Shown: positions 44,414 to 55,102, numbered from the stretch's first letter. The stretch is DNA of 64,000 nt from Natronorubrum daqingense (GCF_001971705.1 NZ_CP019327.1:1364001-1428000), one strand, 5' to 3'. The notes: generated by a model from the letters alone, not told the origin. Program-made: numbers and translations.

Positions 44414-45223
44414 ATGGACCCGCTCACGCTCCTGGGAGTCGACGTCGTGTTGTTCTTGCTGATCGGCATACTCGCGGGTGCACACTGTATCGGGATGTGC
44501 GGCCCGCTCGTAACGGTGTACGCCGGTCGGATGAGCCCGGAGCACGACGCGAGTGCGGGCAGCCCACAGGACACTCGCTCGAGTCACCTGACGACGTACG
44601 AGGTTCGCCAGCACGCGCTGTTCAACCTCGGTCGAACGGCGAGCTACACGCTTCTGGGAGCAGCGTTCGGCGCACTTGGTGGACTCCTGTTCGTCACGAC
44701 GGCAGAGTTGACGCCGATCGTGGAGGCGACCCGCGGCGGCGTCGGACTCGTCATCGGCGCGTTCGTCATCGCGACGGGCCTGTACTACGTGCGCGGGCGG
44801 ACGACCGGCGGAATTCGACTCCCCGGCCTCGAGCGGCTCACTGGTTGGCTGACGAAACACGTCGATCGACTCGCGAACGGCCCCGGAATCGTCGGCCTCG
44901 GGGCGCTCCACGGGCTGTTGCCCTGTCCGATCCTCTACCCGGCGTTCCTCTACGCGTTCGCGACGGGGTCGCCGACGAGCGGGGCGCTCGCACTCGCCGC
45001 GCTCGGGATCGGGACGGTGCCGACTGTGTTCGCGTACGGAACCGTTATCGACTCGGTGAGCGTCGTTCACCGACAACGGGTCCACCGGCTCCTCGGGGTC
45101 GCGTTCGTCGTCCTCGGGTACATCCTGCTCGCACACGGGTTGATGAGCCTGGGCATCCACGTCCCACACCCGGAGCTGCCGTTCTACGACGGCCTCGAGA
45201 CCGGCGGACACGACCACCACTGA
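44414..45223 (+). CDS. SafE/DsbD-like urease-accessory/CcoH-type membrane protein
   Basis: 269 residues, six hydrophobic helices. AGAHCIGMCGPLV near the N-terminus and GLLPCPILYPAFLYAFATG in the middle are the paired motifs of the SafE-type sulfite-exporter/CycZ-DsbD family, with Cys pairs that bind metal or transfer electrons. In many bacteria this family sits beside a copper P-type ATPase of the CcoI type, and here the next gene, 45 nt downstream, is one. Together they probably handle copper for a heme-copper oxidase. C-terminal His residues (GGHDHH) may bind metal. Confidence 0.75.
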   Translation: MDPLTLLGVDVVLFLLIGILAGAHCIGMCGPLVTVYAGRMSPEHDASAGSPQDTRSSHLTTYEVRQHALFNLGRTASYTLLGAAFGALGGLLFVTTAELTPIVEATRGGVGLVIGAFVIATGLYYVRGRTTGGIRLPGLERLTGWLTKHVDRLANGPGIVGLGALHGLLPCPILYPAFLYAFATGSPTSGALALAALGIGTVPTVFAYGTVIDSVSVVHRQRVHRLLGVAFVVLGYILLAHGLMSLGIHVPHPELPFYDGLETGGHDHH

Positions 45224-45268
45224 CGAACGCTCTCAGATTACCATCGATGACCACACACTGACGATCAC

Positions 45269-47731
45269 ATGACACCCGCACCCGACACCGAAGATCGAAC
45301 CGGCTGTACGCTGTGTGAGCTTCCCGTCGAGGAGAGCGGCGTCACCGTGGACGGCAACGCGTTCTGTTGTGCGGGCTGTCGCGACGTTTACGAGACCCTC
45401 GGCGACATCGAGACGGTCGACGCAGACGACGTTCGCGAGGCTCGCACGGAAGGCGACGAGGAACGGTCCGTCCCGCCGGATCACGAGACGACGTTCCTCG
45501 AGGTCGACGGGATGTACTGTGCGACCTGCGAGGCGTTCATCGAGTCCGTCGCGACGGCCACCGACGGCGTGAGTCACGCGAGCTCGAGTTACGTCACCGA
45601 TACGGCGCGGATCGATCACGATCCCGAGCGGGTGTCGGTCGAGGATCTGAAAGCGGAGATCAGTCGACTCGGCTACAGCGCGTACGACCGCGAGGATTCG
45701 ATCAGCCGCCGTCGCGCGAACAACTGGGAGATGGGGCGAATCGCGGTCGGCGTGATGATGGGGATGATGGTGATGTTGCAGTACATCATCATCATCTATC
45801 CGACCTACTTCGGGGGGCTCTTCTACGACGAGCGAACGACCGAGTTCTTCACGGAGACGCTCGCGAGCGACCTCGCGACGCCGTTTTACCTGATGATCGG
45901 TGCGCTGACGACGATCATTCTTGTCATCACCGGCAAGCCGATTCTGCAGGGCGCGTACGTCGCGGTGAAGACGCGCTCGCCGAACATGGACTTACTCGTC
46001 GCGATCGCGGCGGGCAGCGCGTGGCTCTACAGCACGCTCTCGATCGCCGTTAGCGGCCCCCACATTTACTACGACGTGACCGTCGCGATCATCGTCATCG
46101 TCTCCGTCGGGAGCTACTACGAGTCCGAGATCAAGCGCAAGGCCACCGAGCGACTCTCCGACCTGACGACCGTGCAGGTCGACGAGGCCCGGCGACTCAC
46201 AGCGCACGGCGAGACCGAAGACGTGGCACTCGAGGACCTCGAGGCGGGCGACCGAGTCGTCGTCCGATCCGGCGAACGCGTCCCGATCGACGGGAGAGTC
46301 GTCGACGGCGAAGCGGCGGTCGACGAGGCCGTCGTAACGGGTGAATCGCTGCCCGTCACGAAAACCGACGGCCACGACGTCGTCGGCGGATCGACGGTCT
46401 CGAACGGCGCGCTCACGATCGAGGTCGGCGAGGACGCGACGAGCACGCTCGACCGAATCAGCGAACTCGTCTGGGACCTCCAGAGTGGCACCCACGGCAT
46501 CCAGAAACTCGCCGACAAACTGGCCACCATCTTCGTTCCGCTCGTGTTGGTCCTCTCCGTGGTCGTAACGACCATCTACCTCCTGACGGGCGCTGGCATC
46601 GCGGACGCGTTGCTCGTCGGCCTCACCGTCTTGATCGTCTCCTGTCCCTGCGCGCTCGGCCTCGCAACTCCGCTGGCCGTCGCCGCCGGGATTCGAGACG
46701 CCCTCGAGCGATCGATCGTCGTCTTCGACGACAGCGTCTTCGAACGCCTGCGTAGCGCGGAGACGGTCGTCTTCGACAAGACCGGAACGCTCACGACGGG
46801 GGACATGACCGTCGTCGAGACGGACTGCGACGGCGACCTCCTCGAGCAGGCGGCGACGCTCGAGGCCCAGTCGTCTCACCCGATCGGTGCGGCGATCGCC
46901 GCCGAACGCGCGGTTCCAGACGGCGGCGCGGTCGAGTCCGACGCGGCCAGCGAGCGAGTACAGGAGGCCGACGAAGCGGACGCCAGTGCCGAACGCGTCG
47001 ACTCTTTCGAGAGTCATCGGAAGGGCGTTTCGGGGGTCGTCGACGGCGAAGAGGTCGTCGTCGGCCATCCGGATCTGTTCCGCGACCGGGGCTGGACGGT
47101 TCCTGACGAAATCTCCGACCGGGTCGCGGCGGGCCGTGAAACCGGACGCGTCCCGGTCGCCGTCGGTCGCGATGGTCGGGCAGAGGGGGTCGTCGTCGTC
47201 GGCGACGACCTTCGCGAGGGCTGGGAGGAGACGCTCACGGCGATTTCGGACGCCGACGCCGACGTGGTCGTCCTCACCGGTGACGACGCGCAGGCGGCGA
47301 GTCGGTTCCGCGAGCACGCGGCCGTCGACCAGGTGTTCGCCGGCGTTCCACCGGAGGGGAAAGCCGAGACCGTCGACCGACTCTCCGCGACGGGCGACAC
47401 GGTGATGGTCGGCGACGGGACGAACGACGCACCCGCGCTCGCCGCGGCGGACCTCGGCATCGCCCTCGGCGGCGGAACGGCGATGGCCGCCGACGCGGCG
47501 GACGTCGCCCTCGTCGACGACGCGCTCTCGTCCGTCGAGACCGTCTTCGAGTTGGCGCAGGCGACAGACCGTCGCGTGAAGGGGAACATCGGCTGGGCCT
47601 TCTGCTACAACGGCATCGCGATCCCGCTCGCGGTGACAGGCCTGCTCAACCCCCTGTTCGCGGCGATCGCGATGGGGCTGAGCAGTCTCCTCGTCGTGAC
47701 GAACTCCTCGAGAGCGTTGCTCGAGGGGTAG
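45269..47731 (+). CDS. FixI/CcoI-type copper P-type ATPase
   Basis: 820 residues. An N-terminal Cys-rich domain (CTLCELPVEESG, FCCAGCRDVYETLG) of the kind found in CcoI/FixI-type pumps is followed by an HMA domain (GMYCATCEAFIE, ~84-95), six or more transmembrane helices with the metal-gate CPC in SCPCALGLA, the phosphorylation site DKTGTLTTG, and GDGTNDAPAL. P1B-1 ATPases export Cu(I), here probably for maturation of terminal oxidase. It follows the SafE-like gene by 45 nt, so a two-gene unit is likely. Confidence 0.93.
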   Translation: MTPAPDTEDRTGCTLCELPVEESGVTVDGNAFCCAGCRDVYETLGDIETVDADDVREARTEGDEERSVPPDHETTFLEVDGMYCATCEAFIESVATATDGVSHASSSYVTDTARIDHDPERVSVEDLKAEISRLGYSAYDREDSISRRRANNWEMGRIAVGVMMGMMVMLQYIIIIYPTYFGGLFYDERTTEFFTETLASDLATPFYLMIGALTTIILVITGKPILQGAYVAVKTRSPNMDLLVAIAAGSAWLYSTLSIAVSGPHIYYDVTVAIIVIVSVGSYYESEIKRKATERLSDLTTVQVDEARRLTAHGETEDVALEDLEAGDRVVVRSGERVPIDGRVVDGEAAVDEAVVTGESLPVTKTDGHDVVGGSTVSNGALTIEVGEDATSTLDRISELVWDLQSGTHGIQKLADKLATIFVPLVLVLSVVVTTIYLLTGAGIADALLVGLTVLIVSCPCALGLATPLAVAAGIRDALERSIVVFDDSVFERLRSAETVVFDKTGTLTTGDMTVVETDCDGDLLEQAATLEAQSSHPIGAAIAAERAVPDGGAVESDAASERVQEADEADASAERVDSFESHRKGVSGVVDGEEVVVGHPDLFRDRGWTVPDEISDRVAAGRETGRVPVAVGRDGRAEGVVVVGDDLREGWEETLTAISDADADVVVLTGDDAQAASRFREHAAVDQVFAGVPPEGKAETVDRLSATGDTVMVGDGTNDAPALAAADLGIALGGGTAMAADAADVALVDDALSSVETVFELAQATDRRVKGNIGWAFCYNGIAIPLAVTGLLNPLFAAIAMGLSSLLVVTNSSRALLEG

Positions 47732-47791
47732 GTGACTCGTTGCGACAGAACAGTCACTGCAGTAATTTGTCGTGACCTCGTAGGGTGGGCT

Positions 47792-49117
47792 ATGTCCGAT
47801 CGATCCACGCCGTCCCGGTGGTTCTCCGAACGCCCCGGATTGAGCCTACTCACGATCCTCAGCACCGCCCTTGCGGTTTTGATTATCCTTCCGTATCTCC
47901 AGTACGTTCTCCTCGCCATCGTGCTCGCGTACGTTCTCATGCCGGCCCAGCGTCGCCTCGAGCAGTACGTGCGCTCGATGACGGCCGCGCTCGTGCTCGT
48001 CGCTGTCGCCATCCTCGTTATTCTCCTGCCGGTGATGTACGTCCTCGCGATTGCCCTTCGGGAGGCACTCCAGTTGCTCACGGCCATCCAGGAGGGAACA
48101 CTCGGGATGGCAGACATCGAACAGCGACTCGAGGCGACGGGGTACGTCATCGACCTGAGCGATCTCTACGAAACGTATCAAGAGCCGATCGGGACGGCCG
48201 CACAGGGGCTCGCGACGAGTGGGATCGAACTCGTCAGTGGGCTGCCAGGATTGCTCATCGGGTTGACGGTCACGCTGTTCGTGCTCTTTGCACTGCTCCG
48301 TGATGGGGATCGACTCGTTGTGTGGATACAACAGGTGCTCCCTATCGAGGCAGAGATCCAAGAGGAACTGCTGACGGAACTGGATCGGCTCATGTGGGCG
48401 TCGGTTGTCGGAAACGTTCTAGTTGCCGCGATTCAGGCCCTCGCACTCGGCATCGGGTTGGCCGTGCTTGGCCTTCCAGCTGTCGTCTTCTTGACGGTCG
48501 CGACGTTCGTCCTCGCACTCTTGCCACTCGTCGGCGCGTTCGGTGTCTGGGTGCCGGTCGCACTCTACCTCCTCGTGGTCGGCGATTTCGTCGGTGCCGG
48601 TGCGCTCGTCATCTACGGCTCGATCGTTAGCGCCTCGGACACCTACCTTCGACCGGCGCTCATCGGCCGAACGAGCGCGTTCAACTCCGCGATCATCGTC
48701 GTCGGTATCTTTGGAGGGATCATCATCTTCGGCGCAGTCGGATTGTTCGTCGGCCCCGTGATCCTCGGCGGCGCGAAAGTCACACTGGACGTCTTCGCTC
48801 GAGAACAGACCGCCGAATTGAAACCGCCGATCGGGCCCGGAAGCGATCGGCCAGCCGCGGACCCGGCCGTCGATACGTCCGCACAGACAGGAGTCAGAGC
48901 GGTGATCGAAGACGCGACACCGGCCGATGCCGATACTCGAGTGGAATCGGCCGGTTCACAGGCACCATCGGAGAGACAACCGGACGATGGTGATGGTGAC
49001 GAAGGCGACGATGCGAGCGAGAGCGACGACGAAAACGATGATGACGGTGACAGCGATGACGAAAGCGACGCGATCGACCTCGCCGAGGACGAACCTCGCG
49101 ACGGCAACGATCGATAG
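47792..49117 (+). CDS. AI-2E family transporter (PerM-like)
   Basis: 441 residues. Eight hydrophobic segments, with the family's central soluble region (residues ~90-180) and a long acidic tail of about 100 residues (DDGDGDEGDDASESDDEND region) after the last helix. VLALLPLVGAFGVWVP is a typical conserved helix. Family members are proposed exporters of AI-2 or sodium antiporters; the archaeal substrate is not known. The ATG at 47792 is chosen over an in-frame upstream start that would lie in the intergenic spacer 3' of the copper ATPase. Confidence 0.85.
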   Translation: MSDRSTPSRWFSERPGLSLLTILSTALAVLIILPYLQYVLLAIVLAYVLMPAQRRLEQYVRSMTAALVLVAVAILVILLPVMYVLAIALREALQLLTAIQEGTLGMADIEQRLEATGYVIDLSDLYETYQEPIGTAAQGLATSGIELVSGLPGLLIGLTVTLFVLFALLRDGDRLVVWIQQVLPIEAEIQEELLTELDRLMWASVVGNVLVAAIQALALGIGLAVLGLPAVVFLTVATFVLALLPLVGAFGVWVPVALYLLVVGDFVGAGALVIYGSIVSASDTYLRPALIGRTSAFNSAIIVVGIFGGIIIFGAVGLFVGPVILGGAKVTLDVFAREQTAELKPPIGPGSDRPAADPAVDTSAQTGVRAVIEDATPADADTRVESAGSQAPSERQPDDGDGDEGDDASESDDENDDDGDSDDESDAIDLAEDEPRDGNDR

Positions 49118-49393
49118 CCGAGAAAGGGCTCGAGTTGCGAGTCGAGGCGAGCCTCGAGAACTATTGAGCGAGACCGAATGCGATCGGGTCTGATAGAACA
49201 GTGACAGCTACTGCACCGGACTGTCGTTGGTTTCTACACACTTCCAGTCTCATCGAAGAGGTGCGTTCATTACCCCGTGCGCGTAAGTGCCAGATATCAT
49301 GTCTCGAGTCGACCATCCACACTCATGTGGGAGAAGTGAGGGGTTTGCTGACCGACACTCACGCCAGACGGTCGACCGGGGCCACAACTAACA

Positions 49394-50731
49394 ATGGATG
49401 GATCACACGCAACGGGGAGTCCGTACGCTCCCCATACGGACGCGGAACAGTCTGCAATGCTCGAGGCCGTCGGAGTCGACTCGGAAGCTGAACTCTTCGA
49501 TATTCCGGAGACCGTCCGGTTCGACGGCGAGTTCGACATCGCGTCTCGATCGGAACAGGAAACGAGACGACTCGTTCGCTCGACGTTGGCACAAAACGAC
49601 GACCTAACGGAACTGCTCGGCCGCGGGCATTACGGCTACTACGTCCCGTCGCTCGTCGATCACCTCGCGGATCGCTCGGAGTTTCTGACCTCTTACACGC
49701 AGTATCAACCGGAGGTCTCCCAGGGCTTTCTGCAGGCGCTCTTCGAGTTCCAGTCGCTGCTCGTCGAGTTGACCGGCCTCGAAATCGCCAACTGCTCGAT
49801 GTACGACGCCGCGACGGCACTCGGGGAAGCCGCGACGCTCGCCGAGCGCGTCCGCTCTACCAGCGGCCATCGCGTGCTCGTTCCCGACCAGTTACTCGAG
49901 GGCCGGCGTTCGACGCTCGAGAACTACGTCGCCGGCACCGATCTCGCAGTCGAGGCGTACGCGACGGCCGACGGAACGGTCGACGTCGGCGCTCTCGAAG
50001 AACAGGTCGACGACGAGGTCGTCATGGTGTACGCGGAGAACCCGACGATCCGCGGAACGATCGAGGAACGCCTCGAGTCCATCGGCTCGCTCGCGGGCGA
50101 GGTCGACGCGCTGTTCGTCCTCGGCTCCGATCCCGTCGCCCTCTCCGTCCTCAAGCGCCCCGCCGACGTCGGTGCCGACGTCGTCATCGGCGACGCGAGC
50201 GTCCTCGGCCTGCCGACGAGCTATGGAATGGGACTCGGGCTCTTCGCGTGTCGCGAGGAGTACCTCCGGCAGGTTCCCGGCCGACTGGTCGGCGTCAGCG
50301 AGGACGCGACCGACCGCCGGGCGTTCACGCTCACCCTCCAGACGCGCGAACAGCACATCCGCCGCGAGCGAGCGACGAGTAACATCTGCACGAATCAGGC
50401 GTGGGTCGCACTCCGCACGGCGATGCACGCGGCCTCGCTCGGTCCCAACGGCATGGTCGATCTCGCCAACCGCGGCGTCACTCGAGCGACGGATCTCGCG
50501 AACCGAATCGACGAGATTCCCGGCGTCGACGCGCCGATTCACGACCGCCACCACATTCGCGAGTTCGTCGCGCGGACCGACCAGCCCGCGAACGTCCTCG
50601 CGGCCGACCTCGAGGACCGAGGCTTCGCCGTCCACGTCGTCGGCGACCACGAAATCCAGCTTTGTGTCGCGGGCGTCTCCGACGACCAACTCGACTCGTT
50701 CGCCGCGGCGCTCGAGGAGGTGGCACGATGA
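49394..50731 (+). CDS. gcvPA: Glycine dehydrogenase (decarboxylating) subunit 1 (GcvPA)
   Basis: 445 residues. The N-terminal half of the P-protein of the glycine cleavage system, encoded separately in archaea and many bacteria. Characteristic regions: [21 protein letters not shown], and [16 protein letters not shown] near residue 135. It lacks the PLP lysine, which lies in subunit 2. It overlaps gcvPB by 4 nt (ATGA). T- and H-protein genes are not in this window. Confidence 0.94.
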   Translation: MDGSHATGSPYAPHTDAEQSAMLEAVGVDSEAELFDIPETVRFDGEFDIASRSEQETRRLVRSTLAQNDDLTELLGRGHYGYYVPSLVDHLADRSEFLTSYTQYQPEVSQGFLQALFEFQSLLVELTGLEIANCSMYDAATALGEAATLAERVRSTSGHRVLVPDQLLEGRRSTLENYVAGTDLAVEAYATADGTVDVGALEEQVDDEVVMVYAENPTIRGTIEERLESIGSLAGEVDALFVLGSDPVALSVLKRPADVGADVVIGDASVLGLPTSYGMGLGLFACREEYLRQVPGRLVGVSEDATDRRAFTLTLQTREQHIRRERATSNICTNQAWVALRTAMHAASLGPNGMVDLANRGVTRATDLANRIDEIPGVDAPIHDRHHIREFVARTDQPANVLAADLEDRGFAVHVVGDHEIQLCVAGVSDDQLDSFAAALEEVAR

Positions 50732-52263
50732 GCGACCGCGCGGAGGAGTCGCTCGAGGGGGCGGAACAAGTTCGCTACGACCAGGCGCGCTACGTCGAGG
50801 ACGGCCAGTACGAGCCGTTGCTCTCCGAAAAGGATCTGACTCGAGTCGACATCGGCGACACGGGTTCGGATGCGGACGGGAGCGACGACGGAGCGAGCGC
50901 GGACTCGCCGCTCCCCGACGACCTGACGCGTGACTCACTCGAGTTGCCCGAACTCTCCGAGCCGGAACTCGCTCGCCACTACACGCGCCTCTCACAGATG
51001 ATCTACGGCATCGACAGCGGCCCCTATCCGCTTGGCTCGTGTACGATGAAGTACAACCCCAAGTTCACCGAAGACGTGGCGGCGCTGCCCTCGGGTGCCG
51101 TCCACCCCGACCGGTCAGAGCGGTCGATTCAGGGCACGCTCGAGGTTCTCTACCGGCTACAGGACTACCTCGGTCGGATCGGTGGCATGGACGCCGTCAC
51201 GCTCCAGCCGCCGGCCGGTGCCGCCGGCGAGTTCGTCGGCATCCGCGTCGCCGCGGCCTACCACGAGCACAACGGCGAGGGCCACCGCGACGAGGTCATC
51301 GTCCCCGAGAGCGCACACGGAACGAACTTCGCGACCGCAGCACTCGGGGGCTACGACGTGGTCTCCCTGCCGAGTGACGACGACGGCCGCGTGGATCTGG
51401 ATGCGCTCGAGGCGGCCCTTTCGGAGAACACGGCGGCGCTCATGCTCACGAACCCGAACACGCTCGGCCTCTTCGAGCGCGACATCGAGGAGATCGCGGA
51501 GATGGTCCACGACGTGGGTGGGTTGCTCTACTACGACGGCGCGAACCTCAACGCCCTCCTCGGCCGGGCACGGCCGGGCGACATGGGATTCGACGTGATG
51601 CACTACAACGTCCACAAGACGTTCGCGACGCCCCACGGTGGCGGCGGTCCCGGTGCCGGCCCGGTCGGCGTCGTCGATGAGTTGGCCCCGTTCCTGCCCG
51701 CGCCTCGAGTGCGCGAGGCTGACGAGGACGGCGAGGGCGACGAATCGACGTACGAACTGTTCGATCCCGAGCAAACGATCGGCCACGTCCACGGCTATCA
51801 GGGCAACTGGCTCGTACTCGTCAAGGCATTCGCGTACATCGCGCGTCTCGGCGACGAGGGACTGACGGACGCCAGCGCGAAGGCGGTGCTCAACGCGAAC
51901 TACCTCGCGAGTCAGATCGAGTACGACGTGCCCTACGAGCCGTTCCACCACGAGTTCGTCGCCAGCGCGGGCGACCAGGACGCAGCGGACGTCGCGAAAC
52001 GAATGCTCGACTACGGTGTCCACCCGCCGACGACCAAGTGGCCCGAAATCGTCCCCGAGGCGCTGATGACCGAGCCGACGGAAATCGAGAGCAAGGACAC
52101 GTTAGATCGACTCGCCGCCGCGTTCAACGCCGTCGTCGACGAAGACGACGCGACGCTCGAGGCTGCCCCCGACCGAACCACGGCCCGGCGGATCGACCAG
52201 ACAGCCGCGGCGCGGAGTCCGCGACTCTCGTGGCACGCACTCGACGACGCAGACGAGCGCTAA
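50728..52263 (+). CDS. gcvPB: Glycine dehydrogenase (decarboxylating) subunit 2 (GcvPB)
   Basis: 511 residues. It carries the PLP-binding lysine in [20 protein letters not shown] and the [10 protein letters not shown] region. It decarboxylates glycine and passes the methylamine group to the lipoyl H-protein, together with GcvPA. The N-terminal ~50 residues are an acidic extension. The 4-nt overlap with gcvPA implies coupled translation. Confidence 0.94.
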   Translation: MSDRAEESLEGAEQVRYDQARYVEDGQYEPLLSEKDLTRVDIGDTGSDADGSDDGASADSPLPDDLTRDSLELPELSEPELARHYTRLSQMIYGIDSGPYPLGSCTMKYNPKFTEDVAALPSGAVHPDRSERSIQGTLEVLYRLQDYLGRIGGMDAVTLQPPAGAAGEFVGIRVAAAYHEHNGEGHRDEVIVPESAHGTNFATAALGGYDVVSLPSDDDGRVDLDALEAALSENTAALMLTNPNTLGLFERDIEEIAEMVHDVGGLLYYDGANLNALLGRARPGDMGFDVMHYNVHKTFATPHGGGGPGAGPVGVVDELAPFLPAPRVREADEDGEGDESTYELFDPEQTIGHVHGYQGNWLVLVKAFAYIARLGDEGLTDASAKAVLNANYLASQIEYDVPYEPFHHEFVASAGDQDAADVAKRMLDYGVHPPTTKWPEIVPEALMTEPTEIESKDTLDRLAAAFNAVVDEDDATLEAAPDRTTARRIDQTAAARSPRLSWHALDDADER

Positions 52264-52331
52264 CGCTCGCCACAATTTTCGCGAGCAACGGCCCCCTTCT
52301 CGAGTGAACTGTGTTAGACGTCGTGTCTACG

Positions 52332-54131
52332 CTATCGCGACGATTGTGACCGCGAAGACGACTGCAATCCGTCGCCGAGGTGCTCGAGCAACGCGGGGTG
52401 TAAGGAACCGTTCGAACCGAGCAGTGCCGCCCTGGCTTCAGTGTCGAAGTCGAACTCGAACCGTTCGCCCGACTGGTCAGTTATCGTCGCGCCCGCCTCT
52501 CGAGCGATGACGAGACCGGCGGCGATATCCCACGGATAGGTGTCGTGCTCCCAGACGGCGTCCGCGCTGGCGCTCGCGAGGTAACAGAGGTTGAGCGCCG
52601 CGGAGCCGAGTCGCCGGACGCCGCGCGATTCCTGGTAAAAGTGGGAAAGAAAGCTCCCATCGGGGTCGTATCCCGAAATGAGCATGCTCTCGTCGAGGCG
52701 GTCGCGGTCGGTCGTCTCGATCGGGTCGCCGTCTCGCCAGGCACCTTGGCCGGCGATACCGGTAAAGAGTTCGTCGGTCTCCGGGACGTAGACGACGCCC
52801 AGAACTGGCCTATCGTGGTCTATCAGTGCGACCGAAATCGAGTAGTTTGGATTCCCGTGCGCGAAGTTTCCGGTGCCGTCGAGCGGGTCGACGACCCACG
52901 TGTAGTTCGAGTCGCCACTTCGGTCGCGGGTCCCCTCCTCTGAAAAGAGACCGTGCTCTGGAAACTCGTTGTCGATGACCGTCGAGATAATTCGATCCGC
53001 CTGATGGTCGGCTTCGGTGGCAATATCCGATTTGTCCGTCTTGTGGTCGATCGACTCGACCTGTCCGTGGAGTTCGCGCAGGGGTTCGCCGGCAGCCTGC
53101 GCCGCTTCCGTCGCGACCGTGAGCGCGCGTTCGACGGTCCCGGCGGCCTCGTCGGAGCGGCTGCCATCACCGGCGGCCGAGTCGTGCCGAGCGCGGATCG
53201 ACGTTCGACTCGAGTCAGTCGCGTCGATCGGCGGGGACGTCGCTGCTGGAGCCTCGCGTTTTTTGTCGCGGGGGACGTCCGCGTCTCGGACATCCCAGCC
53301 GAGTTTCTTCGTAATCGCAGTGAAAAAGTGATCGTCGTAGCTGGTTCTGACGACGTGTGCGAGTGTGTCCGCCCCCGTGACGACCACCTCGTCGCCGACC
53401 TCGAGAAGTGTCTGTGCGCGTCCGCCGTCGACGAGCAGGTTCGCACCCCCCCGTGAGATAATTCGCAACTCCGTCTCGGGGGAGACGACGATCGGCCGGA
53501 CGCCCAGTTTGTGGGTGTGGAGGGGGACGAGTTGGAGCGTGTGGTTGTTCACCGGATAGTGGACGGGTCCGTTCGCAGAGAGCGAGATGCCAGTCGAACC
53601 GGTCGGCGTCGAGACGGCGAGTCCGGTCCCCTCGAACTCGCCGACGTACTCGTCGTCCGCGTAGACGTCCAGACGAGTCACTTTTCGATCGATCGGATCG
53701 TCGGGCGGGACCTGCTGGATCATCACGTCGTTGATCCCCGTCGCCTCGACGCCCGGCGCATTCACGTACACCTGCTGGCGGCTGTCGACTGCGGCTCGAC
53801 CCCGAAGGACCTCCTCGAGTGCGTCCTCGAGGTCTTCGGGTTCGACTCGAGCCAGAAACGCGAGCGTCCCCGTGTTGACGCCTAACTGTGGAATCTTCCG
53901 CGGGGCGAACGTCTTGATGCCCTCGAGAAAGGTGCCATCGCCGCCGAGCGTCACGCCGAGGGTCGCGCGGCTCTCGTCGTAGACGTCTCCGATGTCGTCT
54001 CCGACGTCGACCGTCGTCAGTTCGATCCCGCTTTGCTCCGTCCACGCGGTGAGCGTCTCGAGGGGCTCGTCGCTGTCGGGACTCACGATCGCGATGATCT
54101 CGTCCGTCGTCGCGAGCCTCCGTCCTTGCAT
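52332..54131 (-). CDS. NAD kinase fused to inositol-monophosphatase-type phosphatase
   Basis: 599 residues. Residues ~10-285 are an NAD kinase: GGDGTFLEG (63-71), NTGTLAFLA, and TPTGSTGISLSANGP. A linker (~290-335) is followed by an IMPase/FBPase-type domain: WVVDPLDGTGNF and WDIAAGLVIAREAGA, the latter two holding metal ligands. Some archaea carry NAD kinase and NADP phosphatase in one chain (Methanocaldococcus MJ0917 has the opposite domain order), so this protein may both make and remove NADP. The phosphatase substrate is not proven. A single start at 54131 fits the kinase N-terminus. Confidence 0.88.
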   Translation of the reverse strand: MQGRRLATTDEIIAIVSPDSDEPLETLTAWTEQSGIELTTVDVGDDIGDVYDESRATLGVTLGGDGTFLEGIKTFAPRKIPQLGVNTGTLAFLARVEPEDLEDALEEVLRGRAAVDSRQQVYVNAPGVEATGINDVMIQQVPPDDPIDRKVTRLDVYADDEYVGEFEGTGLAVSTPTGSTGISLSANGPVHYPVNNHTLQLVPLHTHKLGVRPIVVSPETELRIISRGGANLLVDGGRAQTLLEVGDEVVVTGADTLAHVVRTSYDDHFFTAITKKLGWDVRDADVPRDKKREAPAATSPPIDATDSSRTSIRARHDSAAGDGSRSDEAAGTVERALTVATEAAQAAGEPLRELHGQVESIDHKTDKSDIATEADHQADRIISTVIDNEFPEHGLFSEEGTRDRSGDSNYTWVVDPLDGTGNFAHGNPNYSISVALIDHDRPVLGVVYVPETDELFTGIAGQGAWRDGDPIETTDRDRLDESMLISGYDPDGSFLSHFYQESRGVRRLGSAALNLCYLASASADAVWEHDTYPWDIAAGLVIAREAGATITDQSGERFEFDFDTEARAALLGSNGSLHPALLEHLGDGLQSSSRSQSSR

Positions 54132-54234
54132 ACCTCACTTCACGAACAGGGGTCAGAAGTACGTTTGTACTGTTTCCCGTCGTCGGGGCGTCCACTCGGG
54201 TAGAAACGGGTCGGTTGGGGTGGGCGACCGGACC

Positions 54235-54411
54235 TTACGTCGCACTCGAGTCGACAGCCGTCCCGTTGTCGCCGATTCGCACGAAGCCGTAGTCGCAGTT
54301 CGGACAGTGCCACTTGACCTTCTCACCGAGGTGAACTTTCGTACTCGCCGCACGGTAGAAGGTCTGCTCTCCGTCACAGTCCGGACAGTAGTGATCGAGT
54401 TCCATGGCCAT
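54235..54411 (-). CDS. 58-residue zinc-ribbon protein (DUF7838-like)
   Basis: Two CxxC pairs (CPDC at ~9 and CPNC at ~40) form one zinc ribbon; HYCPDCDGEQTFYRA and WHCPNCDYGFVRIG are the knuckles. Such haloarchaeal zinc ribbons are widespread small proteins of unknown role. The ATG at 54411 (MAMELDHYC) or 54405 starts the protein; the open frame further upstream is not conserved. It is divergent from the adenosyltransferase gene. Confidence 0.78.
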   Translation of the reverse strand: MAMELDHYCPDCDGEQTFYRAASTKVHLGEKVKWHCPNCDYGFVRIGDNGTAVDSSAT

Positions 54412-54568
54412 ACGAGCGACTTGTGCACGACATCTGTTTAACGTACCGGTTGGGCACACTCTCCTCGTCGTGACAGGGGGCGCGGCGACCGGCTCGAGTA
54501 GGGTCGCCTGTGGTGGACTATTTGCCACCCCGACAGCAGTTAAGTGGCCCCCAGCCGTCGACTCGCGT

Positions 54569-55102
54569 ATGTCTATTTACACCGGCCGCGGGGACGACGG
54601 ACAGACCGATCTTCGTGACATGACCCGCGTCTCGAAGACCAGCGCACGCATCGAAGCCTACGGTACCGTCGACGAACTCAACGCGCTCATCGGAACGATT
54701 CGGCCCACCGGCTACGACGACATCGACGACCAATTGCGAACCGTCCAGAACCACCTCCACGTCGTTCAAGCTGACTTCGCGAACCCGGATCCCGACGAGG
54801 AGGACCCGGCCATCCGCACGGAACACATCGAAACCGTCGAAGACTGGATCGACGCTTCCGACGACGAACTCGAGCCACTCACCTCGTTCATCCTCCCGAC
54901 CGGCAGCGAACACGGAGCGAAGCTCCACCACGCCAGAACGGTCTGTCGACGCGCCGAACGCCGCGCCGTCGCACTCGCCAGCGAGGAGGAGATCAACGAG
55001 CAGGCCGTCCAGTACCTGAACCGACTCTCCGACGGCCTGTTCACGTTCGGGCGAGTCGTCAACGCTCGAGACGAGACACCCGAGGAGTCGCCGGAGTATT
55101 GA
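54569..55102 (+). CDS. Cob(I)alamin adenosyltransferase, PduO type
   Basis: 177 residues, five-helix bundle. Motifs: YTGRGDDGQTDL (ATP phosphate loop), VSKTSARIEAYGTVDELNA, and FILPTGSEHGAKLHHARTVCRRAERR with the conserved Arg. It transfers the adenosyl group of ATP to cob(I)alamin to make coenzyme B12. The ATG at 54569 begins the conserved N-terminus. No cobalamin synthesis genes are adjacent; these are often elsewhere in haloarchaea. Confidence 0.93.
   Translation: MSIYTGRGDDGQTDLRDMTRVSKTSARIEAYGTVDELNALIGTIRPTGYDDIDDQLRTVQNHLHVVQADFANPDPDEEDPAIRTEHIETVEDWIDASDDELEPLTSFILPTGSEHGAKLHHARTVCRRAERRAVALASEEEINEQAVQYLNRLSDGLFTFGRVVNARDETPEESPEY

Noticed and set aside
45992-47317. A 441-codon minus-strand frame inside the copper ATPase gene
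   Set aside because: Antisense to a P-type ATPase with all its catalytic motifs.
49118-49393. Possible small gene or regulatory RNA before gcvPA
   Set aside because: About 276 nt with no coherent reading frame, no strong hairpin and no recognised riboswitch; only ordinary promoter sequence is likely.
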